Shown piece after piece: positions 10,018 through 18,632 of a stretch of 64,000 nucleotides of DNA. The translations under genes were made by a program, and so were the position numbers. The notes under the pieces were generated by a model, which searched no databases, had not been told where the DNA came from, and was given only the letters and a program-made list of their open reading frames with translations. Each line of letters begins with the position of its first letter. Position 1 is the stretch's first letter. This DNA is from JALHUB01 sp050010555. GTDB lineage: Bacteria; Chloroflexota; Dehalococcoidia; DSTF01; JALHUB01. Location of the stretch: contig JBEKKV010000001.1 of assembly GCA_050010555.1 (NCBI GenBank), forward strand, positions 1 through 64,000, written 5' to 3'.

Positions 10018-10201
10018 GAGCCGATTTGCTTCTCTCCCTACAGTTCCTGACAACTATCTTATTATCCCGGGTGTGTCGCGGCGAGTGTGTTTCGAGACTG
10101 TAACGATGTGCCGATTCTCACTGCGCTTAACGTGAAAGAAGGTGTATTATCTGCCGGAGGTGGCGCTCCAGGCTCGAATCAGCATGAAGGAGGAAATCGT
10201 C

Positions 10202-11689
10202 GTGCGAACAAGAACCAGACTGAGGCCGGCTCTTGCCGCCCCGGTTCTTGCGCTCGTCGCCCTGCTGATCTCGGGGTGCATGTGGGGAGTTGTGCGGGAC
10301 GCCGGCAGCGGCGTCGGCATTGAGGGCGCGACGGTCAGATATACCGATTCAGGGGGTAACACGGGCTCGACGACGAGCACAGCCTTCGGCCTCTACTTCT
10401 TCAACGCCTCGACCGGCTTCCCGACTGTCGGGCCGGCGAAGCTCCGGATCAGCGCTCCCGGCTACTCGACCCTGTCGACAACCCGCTCGATCCTCTATGA
10501 CGACAATCCCTTCGCTAACCTGGCTGATCAGTCGAGCTTCTGGGATACGGAGTCCTTCGACCTCAAGGTGGGAAGCGGCACGGGTATCATCACTACCCTG
10601 GCGAGCGGCCTTCACTTCCCGGTCGGCGCCATGTACGACGGTCATGGTAGCCTTTATTTCAGCGAGCTTGACACCTGCCGTATACGCAGGATGGACGCTG
10701 ACAGCGGCCACATCACCACCGTCGCGGGCGACGGGACCTGTGGCTTCTCCGGCGACGGCGGTCCGGCGACCGATGCGGAGTTGAACAATCCCACCGGTCT
10801 CGCCCTTGCGCCCAACGGCGACGTCATCATCGCCGACAACGGCAATTGCCGCGTGCGGAGTGTTGATCTGGCCGCGGGCACGATCAGCACGGTCGTCGGC
10901 GACGGCAACTGCGGCTTCAGCGGCGACGGCGGCGACGCCACGACCGCCCAGATCGCCATCTCGGACCCATCGATGCCGAGCGCGTACGTTTGGTCGGACA
11001 TCGCCTTCGATGGCGCCGGCAACCTTTACATCGCCGACATCTTCAACTGCCGCATCCGCGAAGTGGCCGGCGGCACGATCTCGACGATTGCCGGCTCGGG
11101 GCCGACAGGCTTCGGCTGCGGCGAATCCTCGGGCGACGGCGGTCCGGCCACCAGCGCCCGTCTTGACGAGCCGGGGAGTGTCGGCGTGGATGCGGCGGGC
11201 GAGGTGTTTATCGGTGAGGTGAGCGGTTGCCGGGTGCGCAAGATATCGGCTGATGCGTCTGCCACTATCCAGACGATTGCCGGCCGCGCGATCTGCACTT
11301 CGTCCGACGATGGCGGTCTTGCGGTCGATGCCGGCCTCGCCAACGTCCGCGGGCTTGCGCTCGACGCTGGCGGAAACGTCTACATCTCGCAGTTCCGCTT
11401 CGCTCCGGGCGATCCCACTCATATGCTCGACTGCGAGGTGCGCAAGATCGACGCAAGTGACGCCCGGATCAGCCGAGTTGCCGGAGACGGCACTTGCGGC
11501 TTCGACGGCGATAGAGGCGCAGCGATAACAGCGGAGGTAAACGTACCGGGCGACATCGCGCTGGCCTGCAACGGCGATGTCGCATTCACCGACGCGCTGG
11601 ACGGGAGTATTCGCGTAGTGAAGGGCGTCAACGATGGCGGGCCGGTGCCAGACGCCGACAATAACGGGACCGGCGACGTCTGCCAATAG
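10202..11689 (+). CDS. NHL-repeat lipoprotein with carboxypeptidase-regulatory-like domain
   Basis: I place the start at GTG 10202 because AAGGAGG lies eight bases before it and a lipoprotein signal begins there (RTRTRLRPALAA, then LLISGC as lipobox). An ATG 18 bases upstream would bury that ribosome site. After the Cys there is a CarboxypepD_reg-like beta domain (VVRDAGSGVGIEGATVRYT). Then come about six NHL beta-propeller blades, each with variants of GxISTVAGDGTCGFSGDGGPAT and paired Cys (CRIR, CRVR, CEVR). The C-terminus DADNNGTGDVC resembles a thrombospondin type-3 calcium repeat. It is probably anchored outside the cell as a six-bladed propeller; the ligand is unknown. Confidence 0.85.
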   Translation: MRTRTRLRPALAAPVLALVALLISGCMWGVVRDAGSGVGIEGATVRYTDSGGNTGSTTSTAFGLYFFNASTGFPTVGPAKLRISAPGYSTLSTTRSILYDDNPFANLADQSSFWDTESFDLKVGSGTGIITTLASGLHFPVGAMYDGHGSLYFSELDTCRIRRMDADSGHITTVAGDGTCGFSGDGGPATDAELNNPTGLALAPNGDVIIADNGNCRVRSVDLAAGTISTVVGDGNCGFSGDGGDATTAQIAISDPSMPSAYVWSDIAFDGAGNLYIADIFNCRIREVAGGTISTIAGSGPTGFGCGESSGDGGPATSARLDEPGSVGVDAAGEVFIGEVSGCRVRKISADASATIQTIAGRAICTSSDDGGLAVDAGLANVRGLALDAGGNVYISQFRFAPGDPTHMLDCEVRKIDASDARISRVAGDGTCGFDGDRGAAITAEVNVPGDIALACNGDVAFTDALDGSIRVVKGVNDGGPVPDADNNGTGDVCQ

Positions 11690-11747
11690 CCGCAATCAGC
11701 CCTCTTGTTGCATCCCGCCAGAAGGGCGCGCGGAAGCGCGTCGGGGG

Positions 11748-12020
11748 CTAGCCGGTCGCGGCAGAGACCAGGCGTCGCGCCTTGTCGGTGAGCTGCCAGA
11801 TGGCCGGGCCGGACGCTTTGTCGCAGGCCGGCGAATGCAGCGAGCAGCGGGCGCAGGCGCTCGACGTCGCGCGAGAGGCGCAACTCAGGTAGCCTTCGCT
11901 CACGAGTCGCGCCAGCAGGTCGTCGACCAGCGGCGAGGGGACGCCGAGTTCGCGCGCCAGCGTCTCGCTAGACCACGTGCGGTCACCGTCGGCGATGAGC
12001 GCGAGCAGCCGCTTGAGCAT
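11748..12020 (-). CDS. feoC: FeoC-like winged-helix protein
   Basis: 90 residues. The N-terminal half is a winged-helix DNA-binding type fold (ETLARELGVPSPLVDDLLARLV). The middle carries four Cys with spacing C-x8-C-x2-C-x6-C, which matches the Fe-S-binding wing of FeoC proteins. It starts three bases after the FeoB stop. In enterobacteria FeoC binds the FeoB N-terminal domain and can protect FeoB from proteolysis; the same role is inferred here from position. It converges with the NHL-repeat gene, with only about 58 bp between. Confidence 0.85.
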   Translation of the reverse strand: MLKRLLALIADGDRTWSSETLARELGVPSPLVDDLLARLVSEGYLSCASRATSSACARCSLHSPACDKASGPAIWQLTDKARRLVSAATG

Positions 12021-12022
12021 CG

Positions 12023-14026
12023 TCAGACTCCCAGTCCGAACAGGCGCGCTGTCTGATAGATGAGTATCGCCACGCCGAACGAGACGACGAGCATGTAGCC
12101 CACGGCGAAGGCCGTCCAGCGCCAGCTTCGCGTCTCGCGGAACAGTGTGACCGTGGACGCCGCGCAGGGGATGAAGAGCATCTGCAGGGCGATGAAGGAC
12201 AGCGCGGCCGCCGGCGTCATGATGCCAGCAAGCGAGGTGCGCAACGAGGAGTCGCCGTTGCTGCCGAGCAGGACGCCGAACGTGGCGATGGTCTGCTCCT
12301 TGGCGACGAAGCTTGTGAGCAGGGCGACCATCGCACGCCAGTCCAACCCCATCAGGCTGCCGAGCGGCGCCAGCCCGCGGCCGATGTGGCCCAGGAAGCT
12401 CTGCTCGATGCCGCTGCCGGGGAAGGTGGAAAGGGCCCAGACAACGAGCGACACACCGAGAATGACCGTGCCGGTCAGCGTGACGAAATGGCGCAGGCGC
12501 GTCAGCGTCGTTAGGAGGACGGAGCGCAGGTTAGGGACGTGATAGCGCGGCAGCTCCATGACGAACGACGACTCGTGCCCCCGGAACAGGAGCCGGCTGA
12601 TGAGCAACGCGACGATAGCCAGCACCGCCAGGTTCACCATCACCATGCCCCAGGCGACGAACGCCGCGGCGCTGCCAAAGAAGGCCGCAGTGAACAGGGC
12701 GATGACGACCATGCGCGCCGAGCAGGGGACCAGCGGTGCGACGAGGATGGTCGTGAGGCGGGCGCTGGGCGATTCTATGATGCGGCTGCCGCTGATGGCC
12801 GGTACGTTGCACCCCCAGCCGACGAACAGGGGAAGGAATGACTTGCCGCGCAGACCGATGAGGTTCATGAACCGGTCCATGACGAACGCAGCCCGCGCCA
12901 TGTACCCGATATCCTCCAGGACGGTCAGGGCGAGGAAGAGGAGCGCCAGGATGGGGATGAAGGTGAGGACGGTGCCCACACCGCCGATGATGCCGTTGGT
13001 GAGCAGGCTTGTGCTCCAGTGCGGCCAGCCGGCAAGGGCGCTCTCCAGTCTCGTCGTGCTTCCGCCGACCAGCTTGTCGTCCAGGAAGCGCTGCATAGGC
13101 GCCGCTACGCTGAACATCAGCCAGTAAATGCCGAATACGACGGCCACGAAGGCCAGCACGCCGCCGAGCGGATGCATCAGCAGGTGGTCGGCGCGTTTCG
13201 CCAGGGACGACTCGCTTCTTTCGCGGCGGACGGTCTGATGATATATGGCGGCGGCCCAGTCGTAGCGGGCGCCGGCAATCTCTATCGCCGCGCCGTCGCG
13301 ATGTCGCAACGCCGCTTCGATGTCAGGGCGGGCCTCCGGCGGCACTTCCGTCTTTAGTGCCTTCGCAAGCGCGCGGTCGCCTTCGAGGAGCTTGACGAGC
13401 AGCCACTCGCGCGGATAAGGCAGGTCGAGGCTGAGAGGAACCGCCTGGTCGAGCGCGTCGAGGAGCATTGCCGTGTCCGGCTCCAGCGGCAGGCGAGCGA
13501 TGTCTGGCGTTGCGCCCGTCTTTGCCGCCTGTTCGATGGCGTCGACGAGCTCGTCGATGCCTTTGCCCTGCCTGGCGACCAGCGCAACGACGGGTACGCC
13601 CAGCGCCGACTCCAGCCGCTCGACGTCGACCTCCAGGCCGGCGGACCGCGCTACGTCCATCATGTTCAGGGCGATGACGGTGGGCAGGCGCAGCTCCAGG
13701 AGCTCGCGGACGAGGTAGAGGTTGCGCTCCAGACTGGAGGCGTCGACGACGGCGACCACGACGTCTGGCCTCTCGGTCGCCAGGAAGTCGCGCGCGGCCT
13801 CCTCTTCGACGGAGTTGGCGGAGAGACTGTAGCTGCCGGGCAGGTCAACGAGGGAGAAGACGGTGCCGTTGCGTCGGTGGACGCCGGTCTTCCTTTCGAC
13901 CGTCTTTCCGGGCCAGTTGCCGGTGTGCTGTCTCAGGCCCGTCAGAGCGTTGAAGACTGTGCTCTTGCCGGTGTTCGGCGCACCGGCCAGGGCCACCTTC
14001 AGCGTCGAGACGGTCGTGGTCGTCAT
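12023..14026 (-). CDS. feoB: Ferrous iron transporter FeoB
   Basis: 667 residues. The N-terminal G domain has G1 GAPNTGKST, G2 region GNWPGKTVE, G3 DLPGSYS and G4 NMMD. A helical GDI-like linker (about 170-265) leads to the membrane domain with two Gate repeats. These carry the FeoB landmarks GWGCNVPAI and, in the second repeat, FIPCAASTV, with Cys in both. It imports Fe(II) driven or gated by GTP. The start overlaps the feoA stop (ATGA), so the two proteins are made together. Length is slightly short of the roughly 700-770 usual in E. coli-type proteins, which fits the shorter C-terminus of many non-proteobacterial FeoBs. Confidence 0.96.
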   Translation of the reverse strand: MTTTTVSTLKVALAGAPNTGKSTVFNALTGLRQHTGNWPGKTVERKTGVHRRNGTVFSLVDLPGSYSLSANSVEEEAARDFLATERPDVVVAVVDASSLERNLYLVRELLELRLPTVIALNMMDVARSAGLEVDVERLESALGVPVVALVARQGKGIDELVDAIEQAAKTGATPDIARLPLEPDTAMLLDALDQAVPLSLDLPYPREWLLVKLLEGDRALAKALKTEVPPEARPDIEAALRHRDGAAIEIAGARYDWAAAIYHQTVRRERSESSLAKRADHLLMHPLGGVLAFVAVVFGIYWLMFSVAAPMQRFLDDKLVGGSTTRLESALAGWPHWSTSLLTNGIIGGVGTVLTFIPILALLFLALTVLEDIGYMARAAFVMDRFMNLIGLRGKSFLPLFVGWGCNVPAISGSRIIESPSARLTTILVAPLVPCSARMVVIALFTAAFFGSAAAFVAWGMVMVNLAVLAIVALLISRLLFRGHESSFVMELPRYHVPNLRSVLLTTLTRLRHFVTLTGTVILGVSLVVWALSTFPGSGIEQSFLGHIGRGLAPLGSLMGLDWRAMVALLTSFVAKEQTIATFGVLLGSNGDSSLRTSLAGIMTPAAALSFIALQMLFIPCAASTVTLFRETRSWRWTAFAVGYMLVVSFGVAILIYQTARLFGLGV

Positions 14027-14277
14027 AAATGCGAATACCTTGGCGCGACCGTCAGTCGCATCGACTCGCCGCGGCCAAGCGCCAGGCGCACGCCCCGCAC
14101 GACGAGGACGATGGGTCCGTGGCCGCTGTTCCGTTCCATTTCGATCGTGGTGCCTGGGATGCAGCCGAGCGCCAGGCAGCGTGCGCGGAACGAACGCCCG
14201 CCGGAAAGCGCGACAATCGTTCCCGTTTCGCCCGGCTTCAGCGAGCCCACCGGCACCGCGAGTTCAGTAATATTCAC
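14023..14277 (-). CDS. feoA: Ferrous iron transport protein A
   Basis: 84 residues forming one SH3-like FeoA domain, with LKPGETGTIVAL near the start and GRGESMRLTV near the end; CLALGCIPGTTIE is the family core. It overlaps the upstream regulator gene and feoB by ATGA on both sides, so four genes are translated as one unit. FeoA is a small cytosolic partner needed for full FeoB activity. Confidence 0.93.
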   Translation of the reverse strand: MNITELAVPVGSLKPGETGTIVALSGGRSFRARCLALGCIPGTTIEMERNSGHGPIVLVVRGVRLALGRGESMRLTVAPRYSHL

Positions 14278-14966
14278 TGTGTAGCTCCCGCACTGGCCGC
14301 CGCATCGGGCAGCCGCTCCACCATCACGCTTCCCGCCAGATCGCCGGCTACTTCCTTAAGCTTGCCGTCGACGCGCACCCAGACTGAGCCGTCCTCCGCG
14401 CTCACTCCTTCGACCTCGACGATGCGGTCAGGCCGCACGTCCAGGCGGGCCAGGCGTCGCAGGAACTCGGGCGTCTCGTCATGGATGCGGACGATGCGCG
14501 CGGTGCCGGCCGGGTCGAAGCGGCTGAGAGGCAGGATCTGGGTTGAAAGGGCCTCCTGCTTGCGGCCGGGTATGGCGTGGCCGTGCGGGCAGGAGGCGAG
14601 GTCGCCGAGAAAGTCGACGAGACGCTCCTCGAGCGCCGGCGAGGTGGCATGCTCTAGCCGGCCTGCTTCGTCGTGGACTTCGTCCCAGGAGAAGCCGAGG
14701 AAGCGGACGAGGAAGCTCTCCCACAACCGATGTCGCCGGATAAGGGAGCTGGCAAGCCGCTGGCCTTCCGGCGTGAGGCGGACCGGGCGCCGCGGCAGGT
14801 GCTCGATGAGCCCCCTGGCGGCGAGCCGTTGCAGCATCTGCGTTATCGACGGCATGGAGAGGCCGAGCCGCGACGCAAGGTAGGAGGTGGTGACCTCCTC
14901 GCCGTGCTCGGCGGCCAGGCCGATGATCTTGAGGTATTCTTCTGGTCTTTCTTCAATCATTGCCAT
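14274..14966 (-). CDS. DtxR/MntR-family metal-dependent repressor of the feo operon
   Basis: 230 residues in three parts: winged helix (SYLASRLGLSMPSITQMLQRL as recognition region), dimerisation/metal domain with HDEAGRLEHATS and CPHGHAIPG carrying Cys, His and Glu ligands, and a C-terminal FeoA/SH3-like domain (about residues 160-225). This is the IdeR/DtxR arrangement rather than the two-domain MntR of Bacillus. It is the first gene of the feo operon and almost certainly represses it with Fe(II) or Mn(II) as co-repressor. Palindromes that fit its family sit in the promoter just upstream. Confidence 0.93.
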   Translation of the reverse strand: MAMIEERPEEYLKIIGLAAEHGEEVTTSYLASRLGLSMPSITQMLQRLAARGLIEHLPRRPVRLTPEGQRLASSLIRRHRLWESFLVRFLGFSWDEVHDEAGRLEHATSPALEERLVDFLGDLASCPHGHAIPGRKQEALSTQILPLSRFDPAGTARIVRIHDETPEFLRRLARLDVRPDRIVEVEGVSAEDGSVWVRVDGKLKEVAGDLAGSVMVERLPDAAASAGATQ

Positions 14967-14972
14967 CTGTCC

Positions 14973-15064
14973 AATTAGGATGCCCTAATTATGGCGCGAA
15001 ACGCTTGAATAGGTCAAGCGGCGTGTCGCGGATAGGAAGACGAGCCGCTGTTAGGCTGTCCTAA
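14973..15064 (-). promoter_or_regulatory. feo operon promoter with DtxR-type operators
   Basis: Reading on the minus strand, TTGACC (15012-15017), an 18-bp spacer and CATAAT (14988-14993) form a plausible promoter. The palindrome AATTAGG-N4-CCTAATT (14973-14990) overlaps the -10 and the start region. A second copy of the core, TTAGG-N4-CCTAA (15051-15064), lies upstream of the -35. A third, different palindrome, CGCTTGA-N5-TCAAGCG (15002-15020), covers the -35. The TTAGG/CCTAA half-sites are those known for DtxR/IdeR/MntR-like repressors; binding here is inferred. Confidence 0.75.
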
Positions 15065-15145
15065 TAGGATAATCGGCAGGAATTGCGGAAAGTGGAGTGA
15101 CTGGCGCGGGGGAGATGATGATGGCGGTTGCCGAGTTGGGGAAGC

Positions 15146-15844
15146 CTACTCTGTCACCAGGCGATAGCCGACGCCCGGCTCCGTCAGGAGGTGGCGCGGC
15201 CTCTGCGGGTCGGCCTCGATCTTACGTCGCAGCCTGGCGACGTAGACGTGCAGGTAATGCGCCTCCGAGCCGTACTCCGGTCCCCAGACCGCCTGGAGGA
15301 GCATGCGGTCTGTCAGCACCTTGTCCGGCTGTGCGGCCAGCGCCTTCAGGAGGTCGTACTCCGTCGGGGTCAGGTGGACCTCTTCGCCGGCGACGCTGAC
15401 ACGACGGCGCGGCACGTCGATCTCGAGATCGCCGCTCTTGAACAGCGCCATCGCGCCGGAAGCCGGATGAGCGGCGTGTCGCAGCGCCACCCTCACGCGC
15501 GCCAGGAGCTCCTCGACGCCGAACGGCTTCGTCAGGTAGTCGTCCGCGCCCAGGTCCAGGGCTGACACCTTGTCGCGCTCGCCTCCGCGCACGGAAAGGA
15601 TGACGATGGGCGTGGCGGCGCGCGCCCTCACCTCTCGAATGACGTCCGTGCCGTCGATGTCCGGCAGGCCGAGGTCGAGCAGAATGAGATCGGGCGGCCG
15701 CAGCGCAAAGCTGTCGATGGCGTCCCCGCCGGTCTCGGCCGTGTCCACTTCGAAGCCGTGGCGGCTGAGGTTGGTCTTCAGGGCTCTCAGGATTCCCGGG
15801 TCGTCCTCAACGACGAGGATGCGCGCGCCTCCTCCCTGTGTCAT
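15146..15844 (-). CDS. kdpE: KdpE response regulator
   Basis: 232 residues: a receiver with VVEDDPGILRAL, phosphoacceptor in LILLDLGLPDIDG and Lys in LTKPFGVEELLAR, then an OmpR-type winged helix with LTPTEYDLLKAL and HYLHVYVARLRRKIE. LGADDYLTKPFGVEEL is typical of KdpE. Its start overlaps the stop of the kinase gene by four bases. As the last gene of the kdp cluster it should activate kdpFABC when potassium is scarce. The feo repressor gene begins about 180 bp further on. Confidence 0.93.
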   Translation of the reverse strand: MTQGGGARILVVEDDPGILRALKTNLSRHGFEVDTAETGGDAIDSFALRPPDLILLDLGLPDIDGTDVIREVRARAATPIVILSVRGGERDKVSALDLGADDYLTKPFGVEELLARVRVALRHAAHPASGAMALFKSGDLEIDVPRRRVSVAGEEVHLTPTEYDLLKALAAQPDKVLTDRMLLQAVWGPEYGSEAHYLHVYVARLRRKIEADPQRPRHLLTEPGVGYRLVTE

Positions 15845-17436
15845 TCGCGATGCTCCCCGGGGGCCGCGTCCAGTGGTAGAGTGAAGGCGAAGCGCGCGCC
15901 ACCGCCGTTGACGTTCTCCGCCCAGATGCGGCCGCCGTTCGCCTCGACGAGCCCTTTCGCTACGGCGAGGCCCAGGCCCATACCCTTGGAAGGCGAGTCG
16001 CGCCGTTTCGCACGGAAGAATGGATCGAAGACGCGCTGGAGTTCCGCGGCCGGTACTCCGGGGCCCTGGTCGACGACTTCCACCTGCACGTTGCCGCCTA
16101 AGCGCCGGGCCGAGATGCGGATCTCTGTTTCCGCCGGCGTGTGCTTGGCGGCATTCTCGATCAGGTTGAACAGGACATCCCCGATGTGCAGGTAGTCCAC
16201 CAGGACCGGCGGGACGTCCTCAGAGATAACCGCGGCGATAGGATGGCCGGCGGTCAATGGGCGCAGCCGGCCCAGCACGTCCTCGATGAGAGCGCCGATA
16301 TCGTGCCACTCCCGGTCGGGGCGAAGGGCGCCCGCCTCTATGCGCGACAGGTCAAGCAGGCTTGTGACGAGCCGGTTGAGGTATGCCGCGTCTTCTTCGA
16401 TGGAGCGGGCGAACTGGCGCCGTTCCTCGTCGCTCCAGGTCACGTCGCCCTGCAAAAGGCTGCCGGCCGAGGCAAGGATAGAAGCGAGCGGCGTCTTGAG
16501 GTCGTGCGACACTGCGTTCAGGAGGGCCGTCTTGAGCTCGTCGGTACGCCGTAAGACTTCCGCTTCGGTCGCCACCTCTCGGAGGCGCGACCTCTCAACG
16601 GCGAGGCCGAGCTGGTTGGTGACGGCGAGCAGCAGGCGGTCGTCTGCGCTGCTTAGCGGCGCGGAATCGGGCTCGGTGACCAGGATGAGGTTGCCGACCT
16701 GACGCCCCTGCAACTGAATCGAAACCCCGTTCAGCCGGTCCTGCCCCCTGGGGGGAGCAAGCAATCGCGGCGGTACGATCCGCACCCATCTCCCGCGGGG
16801 CGTTCGTCCTCCGGCCGGCGCAGCGCCTTGACTGAGGATGTGAGCGGGCGGCGCGGCGGAGGACTCCGCGATCCGCAGCGCTTCCGCTTCGCCGGCTTCC
16901 GCACGCAGCGTCAGGGGCGCCTGCGGCCCGAAATCGACGACGACGGCCGCGACGCCGAGCTCTTCGCGCAGCCGCTCGGCGACGGCAACCAGCGCCTCAC
17001 GGATGTCCGGCGTTTGCATGAGCCGCACGACGTCGTAGAGGACGACCGCCTCTCTTCGCCGACGCTCCGCCTCGCGCGCCCGCCGTCGCAGCGCTGCCGC
17101 GAGCTCACCGGTAATGACGCCCGTCACCAGCAGCACGCCGAGCGCAACCCACTCCTCGGCGTTCGAGACGGTGAGCCGGTGCGTCGGCGTTATGAAGAAG
17201 TAGTCGAAGGCGAAAAAGGACGTTACGGAGGCAAAGACCGCCGGCAGGCTGCCGAAAGCTATGGCGGTCAGCAGCACCGCGAGCAGGTAAAGCATGGAGA
17301 TGTTGCCGACGTTGGCGGCCTGCCTGATCAGCGCGATAACAGCGGTCACGAACGCTGTCAGGAGCAGCGCCACGGCGTAGGCCAACCATGGCCAGCGCGC
17401 GAGATAGCGAGACGGCGTCGTCTGCATGCTGTCCAC
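15841..17436 (-). CDS. KdpD C-terminal half: DUF4118-GAF-histidine kinase
   Basis: 531 residues starting at GTG 17436 with AGGA seven bases upstream; an ATG at 17427 is the alternative. Four closely spaced membrane helices (DUF4118, about residues 15-110, FDYFFITPTHRLTVS) are followed by a GAF-like domain (about 135-285). HisKA has AVSHDLKTPLASILASAGSLL, and HATPase_c has N-box FNLIENAAKHT and G-box GMGLGLAVAKGLVE. This is exactly the C-terminal portion of a standard KdpD, encoded here as a separate protein. With the neighbouring N-terminal protein and KdpE it completes the potassium-sensing cascade. Confidence 0.9.
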   Translation of the reverse strand: MDSMQTTPSRYLARWPWLAYAVALLLTAFVTAVIALIRQAANVGNISMLYLLAVLLTAIAFGSLPAVFASVTSFFAFDYFFITPTHRLTVSNAEEWVALGVLLVTGVITGELAAALRRRAREAERRRREAVVLYDVVRLMQTPDIREALVAVAERLREELGVAAVVVDFGPQAPLTLRAEAGEAEALRIAESSAAPPAHILSQGAAPAGGRTPRGRWVRIVPPRLLAPPRGQDRLNGVSIQLQGRQVGNLILVTEPDSAPLSSADDRLLLAVTNQLGLAVERSRLREVATEAEVLRRTDELKTALLNAVSHDLKTPLASILASAGSLLQGDVTWSDEERRQFARSIEEDAAYLNRLVTSLLDLSRIEAGALRPDREWHDIGALIEDVLGRLRPLTAGHPIAAVISEDVPPVLVDYLHIGDVLFNLIENAAKHTPAETEIRISARRLGGNVQVEVVDQGPGVPAAELQRVFDPFFRAKRRDSPSKGMGLGLAVAKGLVEANGGRIWAENVNGGGARFAFTLPLDAAPGEHRE

Positions 17437-17476
17437 AGTATATTCCTGCCGTTTTTCCGGAGGAAATAAACGAAAG

Positions 17477-17503
17477 GAGGCCGCGCTGCCGCGGGGCGGC
17501 CTC
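17477..17503 (-). terminator. Intergenic hairpin between the two KdpD genes
   Basis: GAGGCCGC (17477-17484) pairs with GCGGCCTC (17496-17503) around an 11-nt GC-rich loop. On the minus strand it is followed by a pyrimidine/T-rich stretch (CTTTCGTTTATTTCC). It starts a few bases after the stop of the N-terminal KdpD gene, so it could attenuate or stabilise the transcript before the kinase and kdpE. Confidence 0.5.
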
Positions 17504-17507
17504 GAAG

Positions 17508-18632
17508 CTATTCCGGGCCGGTATCGGCGGCGACGACGATGTCGATATCCTTCGTTTCGCGCATAAGGCGCGTCACCAGCGAGCCGCGGACGATCTCCTC
17601 CCAGCGGCTGGGCGCGGACTGGCCCATGACGACCATCGTCGTCTTGTTGGCGTTGACGTACTTGATAAGCTGCTCGCCGACGGAGTCGCCTTCGAGCTCG
17701 ACGACCTCGCCGCCGAGGTTGCGTGCGAGGTCGAAGATTTCGCCCAGGAGCGCCTCCTGCTTTTCGTTCGGCCCGCGCTCGGACGTCTTTACATAGAGGC
17801 AGACGAGCTCGCCCTCCATGCGCCGCGCCAGCCGGTAGCCGCGGCGGACAAGCTTGAACGATACCTCTTTTGGCGAAACGCAGACCACCACTCGGTCGCG
17901 GACGGCCTTGACGGGTCTGGCGCCGGCGGGAGTTGGCACAAGCGCCTGAAGCTGCTGGTCGACGTCGATCGTCGTCTGGCGGAGAGCCAGCTCCCGAAGA
18001 GCGACGATGTTCCCTTTCTTGAAGAAGCCGCCAAGCGCCTGCGGGATGCTTTCGCCCTTGTAGATATCGCCTCGCTTGAGGCGGTTGATGACGGCATCGG
18101 GCGTCAGGTCCACGAGCTCGATTTCGTCCGCCGAGTCGACCACCCAGTCGGGCACGGTCTCCCGTACTCTTACGCCGGTTATATCGGCAACAGAGTCGTT
18201 CAGGCTCTCCAGGTGCTGGACGTTCACGGTGGTAATGATGTTGATGCCGGCGTCGCGCAGCTCTTCAATGCTTTCCCATCGCTTCTCGTGGGCGGCTCCG
18301 GGGACGTTGGTGTGCGCCAGCTCGTCGATGAGGACCCACTGCGGACAGCGCTTGAGGATGGCGTCGGTGTCCAGCTCGTAGAACGTGCGGCCGCGATATT
18401 CGATGGCCTTGAGCGGGATCTGCTCCAGCCCTTCGAGCAGTTCCGCCGTCGCCGGCCTTCCATGCGCTTCGATGAGCCCGACGACCACGTCTTCGCCGCG
18501 GGAGATGCGCCGATGCGCCTCGGCGAGCATCCGGAACGTCTTCCCGACGCCCGGCACGGCGCCGAGGAAGACCTTTAGCTTGCCGCGTCCTGCGTTCTTG
18601 ACCTCGGTGGGTTTCTGCTGCTCGTCTGTCAT
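17508..18632 (-). CDS. kdpD: KdpD N-terminal half (KdpD sensor + Usp domain), stand-alone
   Basis: 374 residues. The KdpD domain (about 20-230) has the Walker-A-like GAVPGVGKT, a Walker-B-like VLIDELAHTNVPG and TVNVQHLESLND. A universal-stress-type domain (about 245-370) ends the protein. There are no membrane helices and no kinase domain. Standard KdpD is about 900 residues with the kinase fused behind this part; here that half is the next gene. It overlaps kdpC by four bases. Soluble N-terminal-only KdpD proteins are known in cyanobacteria and Deinococcus. The Usp part of KdpD is a c-di-AMP sensor in Staphylococcus; I cannot tell whether that applies here. Confidence 0.92.
   Translation of the reverse strand: MTDEQQKPTEVKNAGRGKLKVFLGAVPGVGKTFRMLAEAHRRISRGEDVVVGLIEAHGRPATAELLEGLEQIPLKAIEYRGRTFYELDTDAILKRCPQWVLIDELAHTNVPGAAHEKRWESIEELRDAGINIITTVNVQHLESLNDSVADITGVRVRETVPDWVVDSADEIELVDLTPDAVINRLKRGDIYKGESIPQALGGFFKKGNIVALRELALRQTTIDVDQQLQALVPTPAGARPVKAVRDRVVVCVSPKEVSFKLVRRGYRLARRMEGELVCLYVKTSERGPNEKQEALLGEIFDLARNLGGEVVELEGDSVGEQLIKYVNANKTTMVVMGQSAPSRWEEIVRGSLVTRLMRETKDIDIVVAADTGPE

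Noticed and set aside
11700..11747. Shared terminator between the NHL and feoC genes
   Set aside because: Only a short GCGCG inverted repeat without a U run is present; too weak to call.
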